This document shows, piece after piece, positions 1 to 11,824 of a stretch of 64,000 nt of DNA. The position numbers and the translations under genes are program-made. Each line of letters opens with the position of its first letter. Position 1 is the stretch's first letter. The notes under the pieces are model-generated. The model ran no database searches. It was not told the origin of the DNA and saw only the letters and a list, made by a program, of their open reading frames with translations. Source of the DNA: Lentinus brumalis (taxonomy: Eukaryota > Basidiomycota > Agaricomycetes > Polyporales > Polyporaceae); NCBI GenBank assembly GCA_001792895.1, contig MARA01000006.1, positions 310,001 to 374,000 of the forward strand. The letters are read 5' to 3'.

Positions 1-860
1 AGCAATTGACCACGATGTTGTCTTCCCATATGTCCTACAGATACGGCTCAATTGGGTGCACATGAGTAGAGAGATAGCTCACTCGTACTTACGCGGTGTG
101 CTATACGATTCGCGTGCAGAAACCTCAGGCCCTGGTGCAAGCAATCGTGAGCACCATGGTCTATGAAGAATACGAAGCGACCTCACTCGAATGAGGCATT
201 CCATGAACCTCAGAACTTCACGCACGGTGCGCATGTCTTCAATATGGACGGGGCTGGCCCACATCGGCATAGAGACGACAGCATAGTTATGTGGAGTGTC
301 GAAGATGGCAAGGGGCGGCAAGACGCACGGGAACGTGCGCGGATCAGAGAAACAGTCTAGTTGCCGCAGCAGCGTCTCGAAAATACTGTACTGATGGCTA
401 TTCGTATCCACCAGTTTGAGCATGACGTCTCTGCCTAGAAAGTCCTGGCCGCACGCGAGATGGGGCTGACAATTCTCATCAGCGAACATAAAGCTGTACT
501 GAGACGTTGGTACATACGTATGTATCGATCGCGCTCGAAAGGGCTGTATCCAGTTGCAGGCACCGCGCGAAGGGCAGTGGCGCTGCAGTACTCACCAAAG
601 GTGTGTACCATGCCTCCGATAGCCATTCGTCCGACGAATGCGGTTCTGGGAGACGCAAATCATAGAGCTGCACGTCCCTGTGCGCTAGCCACGCGCTGAT
701 GGCGTGCCAGAAGTCGTTCAACTCGTACGGATCCATGAAGTCCAGAACCTTGTCGCACGGTATCTATAAATCTGGTTGGCACCATGTTGATTAGCGAGAT
801 GGAAGAAGTACTTGCAGTCGGAGGAGTCAGCTCTAGCTCTTCAAAGGTAGTTTGCCCCAT
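1..860 (-). CDS. Protein kinase-like protein, 3' end cut by window edge
   Basis: The gene runs right to left and continues beyond base 1. Proposed exons are 816-860, 596-748, 187-498, 93-131 and 1-34. All junction phases agree. The last two exons spell the catalytic-loop core HRDIWEDNIVVN, which has the kinase HRD aspartate and the following Asn. Upstream lies a segment like the N lobe of fungal kinase-like proteins (VMLKLVD as a candidate VAIK strand, then FETLLRQL). The first intron (749-815) would use a GC donor, GCAAGT, with a CTAAT branch-like site. An alternative 34-nt GT-AG intron is possible but unusually short. The activation loop and C lobe lie outside the window, so activity and substrate cannot be judged. 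Start at 860 is the first ATG in frame and is less certain than the later exons. Confidence 0.7.
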
Positions 861-2832
861 GGTGAAGCTGGTTTGTCGTCGAACAATAGCGTGGTGGACT
901 CAGAGGACAACCACCGAGTAGCGCGCAGTGGGCGCCTGGTGGTCACCTCGGAGTCCGAAGTCCACCGGCCAATGCGCGGTCGGCTCGCATTCTCGTATAC
1001 TTTCTTTGATGACCCACTACATCCGAAAGGTAGCAGGAGTTAACATTTCTCCTTTACGTTCAGGTCAACTTGGTGGAAATGCTACCCTATGAGTACTCAA
1101 GCTAGTGGCATATCCGGTCCCCGCCGCAATTTGAATGCGCCTGCTGCCTTGAGGCGGCGCAGGGTCGACACATATATCTCCAAATGTAGATAAAGTACTA
1201 GACACGCAGACTCAGGAGGAGGTGAAGGTACCGAAGACTTCGCTTGATGATTTGGTCCACCCTCACGGAAAGAACAACTGAATGGAACGTCTTCGTCACG
1301 CTGGCAGTGATGTCCACACCGGCATAACCTGTGCAACACCAGATTGCCACGCCGTATCGTCGACCATAAGTATCAATGGGATTGATCCGACATCAGAGCA
1401 TCTATGTCTCGCTCGATGGTCACTTCAGTATCCAGCGCACAGACGGAGTCAGGACGACAATCCTTAGCGGGTGATTCTATGGCCGGCAATCTCAGGCGAA
1501 GCCTGCACCCAGGATTCCAGGTCCTAGGACATCATAGCTTCTACTGTCTCAGAAACACGCGTGCAGTGTTCTAGGATAATAGGGTGGATATCGAACCTTG
1601 TGGTACCGCATCATGGAAGCCTCGAGGCACGTCCTTCGCCTCCTGGTCCCACACATCTCTCCCGCGAAGATTGTTCAGGGGAAGCAGAAAATACCCAGCG
1701 CGCACACAGAAGTCACGCAGAACATCGTCTCCATCGAACCGCGCAGCCGAAAACAACAGACCCCAAAACAAGAATCTATTGTTTCCGCTCGCAGTCATAG
1801 CACCAGAACGAAGAAACCACATTATTCCAGAATACTGCGCGACCGCGCTGAAGTCATCACATCCTGTTGCCAAACTCGTCCGACGTGGGAGCCTGTAGGC
1901 ATTTCGAAAGTATGCCCAGTTTGAATTACGACTCGATAATCGAAGGATATGGTCCTCGACTCCAGATGGTCCATCACTTAGGCAGATTACAAGCAGCGGT
2001 GTTGAGATATGGTGCTATATGGTGCTATATGGGGTCATCGCGGTGTTTAACGTGTTGGACCTCAAGACCTGGGTGTACTTAGTCTCGGCTCTCTCTGCTG
2101 AGCGGGCCGCTCGAAGCTCGATGCAGCGGTCAAAAGAAGCCCCCTTCGGAGGCAAAAGCACATATACATTCTAACAACACGGATCGAGTCGAATTGAAAC
2201 ACTCACCTCCGCCGATTCAGCCAGAGCACCAAGTCACATCTGCTCGTCGGAGCGCCTGAACGCGCCCGATATGTCCCAGCGCGGTAAGTCACTCCGAGGA
2301 ATCAGAATCAAGACTCGGACTCGCGCACAATAGGGCTGATCTTGAGCGTGGGCACTGTCGTCGTATCGCTCCGATTGCGATGTACCAAATTTTCGATGAC
2401 CGTTGACTCGGTATCAGGGGGTCAGGATTGAAGGTACCGGTACATAGCGACCACTGTTGACCATGAAGTCCGCTGGCGGAGCTATCACATAGATCTTGTG
2501 AGGAGATGCCGTGTATGTCGTCTGGTCGGTTGTCTCTGCGACACGGCTGTGGCAAGATGGAGGAGGCGGACGGAGTTGGCGGTCGGCGAGCCTGGACGCC
2601 ACAACGGTGCAGCAGCGGCACGTGATCGTGACCTCACCGGCAGGCAACGAGTGTCCGCCATTATCGTCGCGCTCAGTCCCTACCATCGCCTCCACGCCCG
2701 CTGTCTGGGATCCTCCGCCAACCTCGCCGTCGACTGAGCTAAGGTCGGACTCCTCGTGGGCTATAAGAGCTCCTCCTGCACGGCACTTTGCTCTTCGTTC
2801 CTCTTCTGCTTGACACTCGAACGCTGCAGGAC
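861..2832 (-). other. Intergenic with unresolved minus-strand coding-like stretches
   Basis: No gene could be assembled. Minus-strand stretches at about 1571-1985, 1210-1400 and 2290-2695 read like protein (for example NSNWAYFRNAYRLPRR in the first), but they lie in different frames and I could not join them with convincing introns. They may be exons of one hypothetical gene or of a decayed gene. A 10-bp unit (atatggtgct) is repeated in tandem at 2007-2032. The right part should hold the promoter of the plus-strand gene starting at 2833. Confidence 0.2.
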
Positions 2833-4792
2833 ATGGTGTTCGGATTCTGGTCTTATCCCGCGGGGAAGTCGAAGGAGCTTCTCACCGAGCTGAAGGAGGA
2901 AGCAAAGCTACCATTTGAGAGCACGCTCTCTGCTCAGGACAAGTCGTCTGCGTCCGACCGCGTAATCGGCCAGGCGGGTGCGACGGTAGACTCAGGTACG
3001 GAGACCTCGTCCACTCGGGAGGAAGGCCCATCCACTGCACCTCCTTCTGCTCCCATTACTGGCGCGATTACCACCCAGTCTACCGATGAGCCCGTACCGC
3101 GTCCCCGGGCAGAGAAGCGCTTTTCCTGGCGCACGCTCGTCCAGCCAAGAGCGTCGCACGATCGCAAGGTTGCTCCCCGACGCTGCGCGAAGAAGCAGAG
3201 AAGGAGGCAGTAGTGCGGCGCGAGTACACTGAGCGGCGCATTCTGCGCGCCCGCTCGGACAAGCGTGCGCACGCTTCCGCCCTCGTCGTGCGTGAGCTCA
3301 TCATCGGTCCCTTTGCTACACCCTCTGCTGCTGCACCGCCCAAGAGCTCCAAGGTCGCAGCGTCTGCGGTTCCTCCAAGGCAGAAGGTCTCGAAGGTGAA
3401 GGCGCAGCTTCTCGAGCCGAAGTCTGCGAAGAAGGTCATCGCACAACTCCGTCGACTCCCCAGCTCGGGCGCGCCTGTTGTCGTAGGCAAGACGAGCTCC
3501 GGCGAAGACATCAAGTTCCTCACGAGCGGTCCTATCCATGCGGTCTGTCTGCCCTACACGGACGCGGAGGCACACGAGAAGCGGTTCGCCAAGCTTGACA
3601 AGGTTCCCGTCTCTGCCCCGCCGTCGCCGGGAGTTTTCCCGAAGACGGCCGCAGGCGAGCTGGACTTGTCCGCTGCATCCAGCAGAACCCTTGACGGTAT
3701 CACGAGCGTGACGACATCTTCGTATGAGAAGCTCAAGGAGATGCTCTCGGACTTGGACGTCATAAGCCTTATCACTGTGCCAGACCTCGGATTCGGGCAA
3801 CCCGGTGACGCGCCTGGACTCTTGAGCGGAGCTGTCCCTACCGCGAAGACCGTCATCGAAGGTGTGGAGCAGATCACTCCGCAGCTCATGGCTCTTGGCT
3901 ATGCGACGGGCAAGTCCATCCTGCCGTCACATGCAGGCGTATACCCGCCGACAGACCGTATGTCTGTCATCACCTGTAAGAGTGGCCTTTGCATCTTAGC
4001 TTGCAGTGCTCATGATGTCGTTTACAGATTGGTGGGGCCTGGAAGTGGTCATTCCAGAGCCGTCCGTGCAGTACCTGAGCGTAGGTGGCCCGAACCTACT
4101 CTTCTTCTCACGCGTTCAAACATCTCCTTCATAGAATGTGCCGTCAATCGCGCATACAGTCGTCAACTTCCTCACCGCACTGTCGGTCGCGAACGGCGGA
4201 GTGCGCGAGATTCTCCCCTTCGTACGGTACATGTCGCAGTACATCGACGCCGAGTTCAATGCGATTCGGGGCAGGACGAGGGCCAAGGCGTCGTATGCGC
4301 CGCGACATGGATCATGCCCGCCGCGCTCGTCCCACGCCCATGGGACTTCCCTCAGCCTCCCCAGACTCGAAGCCTGCGGATGGCGACAAGGACGCTCCTG
4401 CGCCGGCGCCGCCTGCTTCGGATTCGCGGGCTCCCGTACTCGATCCCATCATGCTCACGCCCCCGCTTCCCCAGCCGAACCACGCGCCTGCCTTCGTGGC
4501 ACCTCCCGCGAAGCCCGCCGTCCAGACCGAACATGTTCCCGGGAACGACGAAGAAGGCGTGCCTGAGGTGACGGTCACTCCTCCGACGCCGCCTGCTTCG
4601 GAGACGTTGGGCAAAGCGGCTGGCGCCGCGTTCTCTGCGAAGCCTGTGAGCCCGGAGGACGCGGCGGACTTGGTGGATGAGAACGGTGTCGCTGCCGTGG
4701 GTGATGCAGGTGCGCACGAAGGGGTAGTGAACGGTGCCCCCTTGTCCCTGCCTGATCAGCGGAGCGGGACATTTTGGACTCTTGGCTCTTGA
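2833..4792 (+). CDS. Conserved fungal hypothetical protein (about 612 aa) with three 1-base frame breaks
   Basis: I do not recognise a named family. Exons are 2833-3957, 4028-4080 and 4135-4792, with introns 3958-4027 (GTATGT...CAG) and 4081-4134. The start MVFGFWSYPAGKSKELL fits a short N-terminal helix. The middle is basic and A/S/P-rich, and a folded core surrounds the two introns (WWGLEVVIPEP, then VVNFLTALSVANGGVREI). The C-terminal 150 residues are proline-rich and acidic, probably disordered. The frame changes three times, and each change is repaired by restoring one base: in CCCC 3174-3177, GGGG 4268-4271 and CCC 4349-4351. With these the coding length becomes a multiple of three and ends at TGA 4790-4792. 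The reading ...PPTLREEAEKEAVVRRE across the first break is convincing. No function is proposed. Confidence 0.65.
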
Positions 4793-5216
4793 CGTGATCG
4801 TTCTACTAGACTCTTCGTCTCTCGTTCATACCCCGGATTTGCTGTCAGTGTGTTATGTCGCCTTGTATCATTGATGTTCGTAGCCTCCGCATTCACGACC
4901 TGTTACGACCACCCTTCCCGATGCGATACCCTTATTAGTGCATGTACCCTCACTCCCTGTAACATCACAGCACTCGTTTTATCATCACTCGTTGAGCATG
5001 TGGTATGTGTAGATCCCAACAGGATGTAATCCAAGCTACTGCAGAAAGCGACTAAACTACACTTTCGAAGAACATCGGCAAATTCCCTGGTGATACAGCA
5101 GCGATCGCAAGTCCGTCATCCCTTTACATTTATACAATCCGGGTTCATCAGTGAGTTCCGTATCTGGGTACTCCCGCCGCTGGGGTCCGAAAAGCGACGA
5201 TCGCGGCGAGGATCTA
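4793..5216. other. Convergent 3' intergenic region
   Basis: Lies between the stop codons of the plus-strand hypothetical gene and the minus-strand I9 inhibitor gene. It holds only presumed 3' untranslated sequence. I see no open reading frame, repeat or RNA gene. Confidence 0.5.
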
Positions 5217-5770
5217 CTACTGAGTAGTGACGACGCCATCGGGCTCTGTAGACGACAGCATGGGCGGTCAGCGCTCTGTACGCGGTCCAAAACTCGAGCC
5301 CAGGGAGCGCACATCGTTCGGTGAGGAACGGGATTATGGGGGTGTGACGAGAGTGGGAAGAGCGATGTGGATAGCACGAGACTGAGAGACTTACCGATAT
5401 AGTCGATAACGCTGCCCTGGAACGACTGCAGCTGCTGCAAGTACGTGTCTGGGATGGACGCGGAGAAACCCTGCAAGAATGCCTATGTCAGGCTCTGCGC
5501 ATCGGAGTGGCGAGCAGCGCGTGCACACACCTTGAGGACAGTATCGTAACGCTGCTTTACTGCGCCGCCTGCGGATAGGACGCAAGGAATGAGTACTGCG
5601 GGTGAAGTGACTGCGGGCACCACGTACCGTTTGCTGCAACCTCGTTCGCGTACTTGTCGACCTCGCCCTGAGAGACGTGGTCCTTGAACACGACGATGTA
5701 ACCTGCGTGAAGCACATGAGCTCAGGCTCCGTGTATGACGCGATCGTGCTTGATACTCACGTCCGGACAT
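5217..5770 (-). CDS. I9-domain protease inhibitor, yeast PBI2 type (75 aa)
   Basis: Five exons: 5761-5770, 5628-5702, 5531-5568, 5395-5470 and 5217-5245. Together they give 228 nt, a 75-residue protein ending at TAG 5217-5219. The spliced protein starts MSGRYIVVFKDHVSQ and ends EPDGVVTTQ. It matches the inhibitor I9 (subtilisin propeptide-like) fold in full: YIVVFK strand, a helix with VDKYANEV, GFSASIPD, and a final strand before a short acidic tail. Stand-alone proteins of this kind (yeast Pbi2, oyster-mushroom POIA1) are cytosolic or vacuolar inhibitors of subtilisin-type proteases and help vacuole fusion in yeast. There is no signal peptide. The first exon is only 10 nt, and the last intron (149 nt) is longer than the window norm. 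It is divergent from the MAG1-type gene. Confidence 0.92.
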
Positions 5771-6221
5771 GGTGGTTCTGGCAGTGGTCAAACGACGGAG
5801 CGAGGTCGTTACAAGATGGGTATGGATGGTGGTGGTAGAGATGAGAGCGGAAGAGACGCGACGCGCAGTATATAAGGCCAACCCAGGCGATAGAATTCCG
5901 GAAGGAACTATCATGCAGGAGGTTGTGGGACAGCCTCAGAATGGCGGGGCCCAGGCACGGTGGCGCATGAACCGTGAACGCGATCGCGTCGACACGTGAC
6001 CCGGACGCGTAATTAACGCCATCGCGCTCCCGCCTTAGCGCGTGGCGGGTCCGTCGCCGCGGCAGTGGGAAGTTGATGACTATGGAGCAAAGTAAGTCAC
6101 AGTGCAACTTGGACCGCAACCACCACATTGCATGCACACCTGCGTCGCCGTGAGGGCTGCATTAAGACCACTCAAGCTCTCCTTTTCGCTGCACGCACGG
6201 CGCCCGCCATTGAACTTCACG
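5771..6221. promoter_or_regulatory. Divergent promoter region with TATA element
   Basis: Shared upstream region of the I9 inhibitor (minus) and the DNA glycosylase (plus). TATATAA at 5869-5875 reads as a TATA box about 100 bp before the I9 start. For the glycosylase, an in-frame ATG at 6102 precedes the chosen start at 6222, so a longer N terminus is possible. Confidence 0.45.
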
Positions 6222-8108
6222 ATGCCTATCACGCGCTCGGCGACTCGCAGTGCTACAGTCGTAGCTACGGGGAATGGGACGATCGATACAGAAGAGAACG
6301 TCGTGGATGTGACCGAGAACACTGGCAAGAGGAAGCGCACTTCTGCACCGAAAGCCCCCGCGAAGAGGACGAAAAGTGCAAGTGCGAAGACTCCCGCCCA
6401 GGCCGCACCTGCAGCTGCTGCGACACCTACGCAACCTGTCCAGACAGGGAACTCGGAGACGGAAGAGCTTGTCCCCGCCGTCCTCACCTTCTCCTTCGAT
6501 GAAGCTAAGCGACACCTCATAAGTGTTGACCCCCGTTTCGAGGATGTCTTCCGCCGAGTGAAGTGCAAGCCCTACGAGCACCTCGAGCGGGTTGACCCTT
6601 TCCGGTGTGTCCGTCTTCTCTCAACATGAGGAGTGGGGATTGATTGCTATGAACAGGACTCTGGCCCATTCGATATTGTAAGCCCTTCATCCAATCGCCC
6701 TGAAACAGTCACTACTGTTTGAGTGTGTCCCCAGTTGACCTCATCCCGAGCGCGGCTACAAGCTGTTCTGCTCGTTCTGACACACTTTGATCGTGCACAG
6801 GGGCCAGCAAATATCATGGAAGGCCGCAGCAGCAATCACTCACAAGTTCAGACGTCTCTTCGACCCATCACTCCCGAGACATTGTCGGAGTATGAGTACG
6901 TGCCTTGTCATCCCTTGACATGTCGCACGCACTGACACTTCGAAGGGGTGACTTTTTCCCCTCAGCACATCAAGTTATCATGAAGGACGTCGCGACATTG
7001 CGAACCGCAGGGCTGAGTGCCCGGAAGGCTGAGTACAGTGGGTTGTCCGCTCGCCGACGCCGACCCGGGCCTGATGTGCGCTGTGCAGTTCTCGACTTGG
7101 CGTCCAGGTTCGCCGACGGTCGCTTGTCCACCAGGAAGTTGCTCGAGGCGGACGACGAGGAGCTTCACCGTATGCTCATCGAAGTGCGAGGAATAGGCAC
7201 GGTCAGTAACGCTATCGTCGACGGCATCATTAATCACGCTTGCTCACGTTCACCCTACAGTGGACAGGTACGTCGGGCTGCGACGCAGCTTGTCTTCGGT
7301 GCCTCTGATGCTCGCCCAGTGAACATGTTCGCCATGTTCTCGTTGCGGCGACCGGACATCCTACCAGTAGGCACGTCACTTGCTTCACACTCGTGACAGC
7401 CTCAAACTAATGATGGCATGTCCAGGCGACCTGGGCGTGCAGCGCGGCCTGCTACGCTGGTTCGTCGCGCTTCACGCTCCCGCGTATCCGGTGTCACTCC
7501 GCAAGGACAAGCTGACAGATCAAGGCGCGGATGACAGCCCTGTGAGCGGCACCCCGAACGTCCTCGAAGAAGCACGCGCGACGACGCCGGACGCGTCTTC
7601 CGTGCCTCCGGTGCCCGATACGCTTCTCCCGTCGACGCCCAAGAAGAAGGGCAAGAGCCAAGCATCGGACGGCACCGCGGCTGCTGCTGAAACGAGTATG
7701 GACCTCCCCGAGCCGTTCACGCCGTCAATCAACCGCACGCTGAACATGCTGGGGAAGCCGGGCGAGGGCAGCGGGACGGAAGTCAAGCTGCCGCCCTTGC
7801 CGGAAGGCCTGACCGTCGCGCAGATGAAGACGAGACTGAACGGGAAGAACAAAATCAAGTGCGTGCTCATTTTCATGTCTTCTGCACGCATGCGATGCTG
7901 AGGTTGCGGCTGCCTGCTCACCTTGACAGAGGCGCCCTTCTGACGCCGAAAGAGATGGAAGCACTGACGGATTGCTGGAGACCGTACCGGAGCTTGGGTG
8001 AGTTCCCATCCTTTGTGTCCCGACGCCGGGTCGGAATTGCTTCGTGGTTACTGAAGGTTGGATTCAGGAGTGTATTACATGTGGGCGCTCGCCGAAGAGC
8101 CCAAATAA
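6222..8108 (+). CDS. MAG1: DNA-3-methyladenine glycosylase II (AlkA/Mag1 family, HhH-GPD), one frame break
   Basis: Base-excision repair enzyme that removes alkylated purines. Exons: 6222-6604, 6657-6677, 6801-6895, 6946-7037, 7089-7201, 7261-7267, 7320-7370, 7426-7858, 7930-7997 and 8068-8108. Landmarks are the basic N-terminal tail with an NLS-like KRKRTSAPKAPAKRTK, TLAHSILGQQIS, a helix-hairpin-helix (EVRGIGTWTV), and ILPVGDLGVQRG, whose Asp is the expected catalytic residue. The C terminus, GVYYMWALAEEPK, is typical of fungal Mag1. One base is missing in exon 3. Restoring a C in CCC 6873-6875 gives FDPSLPETLSEYE and makes the length 435 codons. One exon is only 7 nt (TGGACAG, the W-T of the hairpin). 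Intron 7371-7425 starts with GC. A roughly 100-residue S/T/P-rich insert separates the catalytic loop from the last helices. Confidence 0.88.
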
Positions 8109-9879
8109 TCCTGTCTTGTCTCTATGTGAGTGTCATCTGGAGTGGGTGTCGCAAGCGGCAAGATCAGCTCTCTGCCCTTATGGACTCTCGTCCAGACCTT
8201 CCCGCCGTCTTATGTCTTGTGAGCGGCCAGAAGCCGTGCCGAAATGCATCGTCTCGGTGTTTCGCGGAAGTCAATATATCTAAAATTCCAGATCTGTGAC
8301 AAGTTGAAGGCAGCGCATTTCTCTCCCTCATCCAAGCCGTCGGCATGCCACGACGTGAAGATCACATACCGTGACATCAAGTTTGAGAACGTTCCTTATT
8401 CGTGGTCACCAAAGGTGCCAGGTTTGAGACACAGTAATTGCAACGTCTTTCGGGATGGAGAGCGTGTTTCGGCGTTTTAGGTGGCCGGGATAGGTATGTA
8501 GAATCCACAATTGCGAGCAAATGTACTTAAGGGGTGGGTTCCTCGCACTCCCGTGGCTGCATTGCGCGACCCCGCTGGCGTGTCTGAGAGTGTTCTTGGG
8601 AGGGTGACCTCGGTCCCGACACAAGATCCTGAAGGTCTTTCAAATTTCGATGGCCCGCCTCCGGTCACGTCTGGTGTGCGTTGCGCGTGCAATCCGACTC
8701 GGAGTCGAACACTCATGCAATTGCAAAACCACGAAGTAGCGGCCTGGTGAGGGCCGGCGAAAGCCCGCCCGAGCTGGCCGCTTCTCTTTCACCCGCATTC
8801 CAGCTGACTTAATGAGCAAAACCTGGAGTCCGTGACCAAGTTTGCCGGCGGGACTATGACTTGCCGCGCTTGCAGTGGTATGCCCGGAGTGGACTGTGGT
8901 TCAATCGTCCTACACTACTTACGTGCACCCGCCCAGAAAGGTGTATGGTGAACTACCATTGGAGTGTTCCCTTGTACCGTTTCCAGGCCTAAGCGCCGGC
9001 GAAATCGGTGACATGGAACACCCCAATGTCAGTTCAGATGTCTTTCGTACGTAGCAGAGATTTCCGGGCTGTAGTCCGAGTCGTCGGATGTATGTAAGTA
9101 ACTCGGATGAACATCCAAATGTGGCAACTTAGACGCCTGACGTCAGGGTTCCCGGCAACTCACGACGTTGCTGCACCGGAGTTGACGGCTGCTCACTAGT
9201 CCCTGAATGATATTTCCTTGAGAGTGTTCGGAACCTGCACCTGCCAGTCGGCCTATGTTTCTTATCATTCATACCAGCCCGAACGGCACTGCGACTCTGA
9301 CTTTGGTGACGTAATGTTTATTACGGTGAGATCTGCGTGCACGATCGCGAACGTGGATGGGATCTGGTCGCACCCCGCCCGCCACACCTTCTGGCTTTCA
9401 ACTCTAACCCTCACGGGCACGCACGTCGGACTTTGTCCTGTCGTATCGATGTCGATCGCATGGATACTCCCAGACAGCTCCTCGACTGCATGATTGGCGC
9501 AGTCAGAACGAGGGAAAACACGTTTGGGAAGACATGATGGACGCGACGATAGCGTCCGCCGTGGTGCTTCCGGGGCTGGGACGGCGCAATCATGTCGCGC
9601 AGCTGCAGCGGGCATGGGATCGGCCACAAGTGCACAACCTCCGCAGGTGATGCAGGTACGAGAAGGGAAATGGGACGCTGACAGCTAATGAAGGGTGATC
9701 GGCCGGACTCAAGCCACGCGAGTTCGTGGCCTCTTGTTCGGCCACAGCTTCTCGTACTTCGGACGCCATGCTCTGCGTTCGAATAAATACCGTCACAGGG
9801 TGTTCACTTTCTTTTCTCGTCCCCCCCGTCTCTCCCTCCGTGCCACCTCTCCCTCCCGCCGCCCCTCTAGCTTCCGACG
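8109..9879. other. Intergenic, no supported gene
   Basis: About 1.8 kb without a gene I can defend. A minus-strand frame at 9265-9627 has some protein-like content but no start context, family motif or partner exon. The stretch before 9880 is C/T-rich with an ATAAATA element near 9782, fitting the promoter and 5' leader of the kinase gene. Confidence 0.35.
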
Positions 9880-11824
9880 ATGCTCGCGACGAGCAGCAGC
9901 ACCCGCTCGTGCATGCCCGCCCAGTCCCCTTTGTTCGGCGTGTTCTCGCCCTCCTCGGACTCAGGAGATATGTCTTCAGACGACGGCGACAGCCTCCATA
10001 CCCCCCTCACGGAGCATCACGATCGCCGCCTCCATCCTTGCGACGTATACGAAGAGCACCACTTCACGCAGGACATCTACCACTCTATCGACACTGACGA
10101 TGACTCCGAGTACTATCTCGACGCGGAGAAGACTCAGTACAGCTCCCCCGTCTACCGTCGTCTTTCTCCGCACCACTCTTCTTCCGAGTCCGAGCGTTCT
10201 CATGACTTCTCCCACCGGTTCCCGCCTTCTTGCGCCCTGGACATATCGAGCGCATCTCGAGAAAGCACCCACTTCCCATCTCCCGGCTACTCTTCGCGCG
10301 CCCTAGACCCTACCGCGTCCCCCTTTACCCCGACGCGACAGACGTTCCAACCTGGCTCACCCGTTTTCTCCGCGTCACCCTTCCTCCATCCCGATGCTTC
10401 TCCGTCAGGGAGCAAGCTATCTTCCCTTCCGTCTCTCACGCTATCCAATATCGGCTGCGACGATGCAGACGATCGTCCATCCCTTCATCTCGCCCCTCCG
10501 CATGCCCATCACGACAGCCCGCTGTTCTTTCAGGACGATGTCGCGGAAGACTCGGCGCTCTGCGAGGGCCGGCTCTATTCCCCCGCTTCTCACTCGATCA
10601 CCTTCTCAACATCCACTTCGTCCGCCATTACCAACTCGAGGATGAGCTGGGCGCCGGCGGCTACGGATTCGTGATGACAGCGCGCCACCGGACAGAGGGC
10701 CACGAGGTTGCCGTGAAGTTCATTATAAAGGACAAGGTGCCAGAGCACGCGTGGTGGGACGACGACGTGTACGGTCGGGTCCCGACGGAGGTCATGCTCC
10801 TGAGCCTCGTGAACCACGAGAACATCGTCAAGTGCCTGGACCTGTTCGAGGATGATGTATACTACTACTTGGTGAGCGATCTGCACGTTTCCTATATCAG
10901 GGAGCGTACTTACTGACTCCGCTCACGTCAGGTCCAAGAGCTCCACGGCACCCCGTGGGTGTCCAGGAAGCAGAAGAAACGGAAGTCGAGCTCTACGTAT
11001 GGGAAGCTTCCGCCGTCGGAAACCCCCAGCCTGACGCCTTCGTCTTCCTCTGCATCGAGTCTGGGCTCGGCGCCGCACACTCCCCTGGAGGCGTTGACGA
11101 ACATCAATGACCTGCGTGTTCCCGTTCCTGTCGAGACGCTGGCAGAATCACTTGCCGATGTCCACGATGATGTTTTGCTTGCCCCTCCTCCTGCGGCGCC
11201 TCCGAAGTTCACGCGGCGTCCATCCCACGACCTCTTCGAGTGCATTGAGCAAAGCAAGCACAAGCGTCTGACGGAGAATCAGGCGCGTTACATCTTCGCG
11301 CAAGTGGTCGAGGCCGTCTACTATCTGGACAGCCAAGGCATCACTCATTGCGACATCAAGGACGAGAACCTCGTCGTGGATGCTGATCTGAAGGTACGCC
11401 ACTATGTTTCCGTAGTTGACATGCGCTCATCATCACCCAGGTCAAGTTGATCGACTTCGGCAGCGCCGTCGTCGCAGACCCTACTCGGCCTCGTCCGTTC
11501 TACAACCTGTTCTTCGGCACCACCGCATACGCCTCCTCGGAGATCCTCCTGAAAAAGAAGTACCAAGCGCCACCCGCCGAGGTATGGACAATGGGAGTGC
11601 TCCTGTCCTATCTCCTCACCGGTCACTCCCCTTTCCCAACTGAGCAAGATGCCAAGGAGGGGCGCGTCGTCATTCGCGAGCCTAAGGCGGGCCCTCTGAG
11701 CAGGTCGGCGATATCGCTCATGGCGCGCTGCTTGGAGAAGGAACCGGAGTTTCGTGCGGATATTCACGAGGTCCGGAACCATTCCTGGCTGCGTGGCGCG
11801 CTCGAAAGCCGAGGGCGCGACTGA
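9880..11824 (+). CDS. Ser/Thr protein kinase, PAS-kinase-like catalytic domain, one frame break
   Basis: Exons 9880-10871, 10932-11393 and 11441-11824, about 612 aa. The first 230 residues are S/P/D-rich and disordered. The kinase domain starts near HYQLEDELGAGGYGFV (glycine loop) and has VAVKFIIKDKVP (ATP lysine), THCDIKDENLVVD (catalytic loop), LIDFGSA (metal-binding DFG) and FFGTTAYASSEIL (end of activation segment). A Ser/Pro-rich insert of about 90 residues follows the hinge (VQELHGTPW). DIKDEN plus LIDFGSA resembles PAS kinases (yeast Psk1/2), but no PAS domain is evident. The HRD arginine is replaced by Cys, so phospho-activation through that Arg is unlikely. A frame break is repaired by one C in CCCCC 10580-10584, joining the disordered head to the kinase domain and making 613 codons. 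Confidence 0.85.

Noticed and set aside
2007..2032. Short tandem repeat of atatggtgct
   Set aside because: Only two full units and a partial one; too short to call a minisatellite.
3094..3149. Possible 56-nt intron in the hypothetical gene (GTACCG...CAAG)
   Set aside because: It would restore phase, but restoring one C at 3174-3177 gives a better continuous protein and matches the pattern of losses in the window.
9265..9627. 120-codon minus-strand open frame between glycosylase and kinase
   Set aside because: Partly protein-like but isolated, with no partner exon or homologous pattern; too weak to call.
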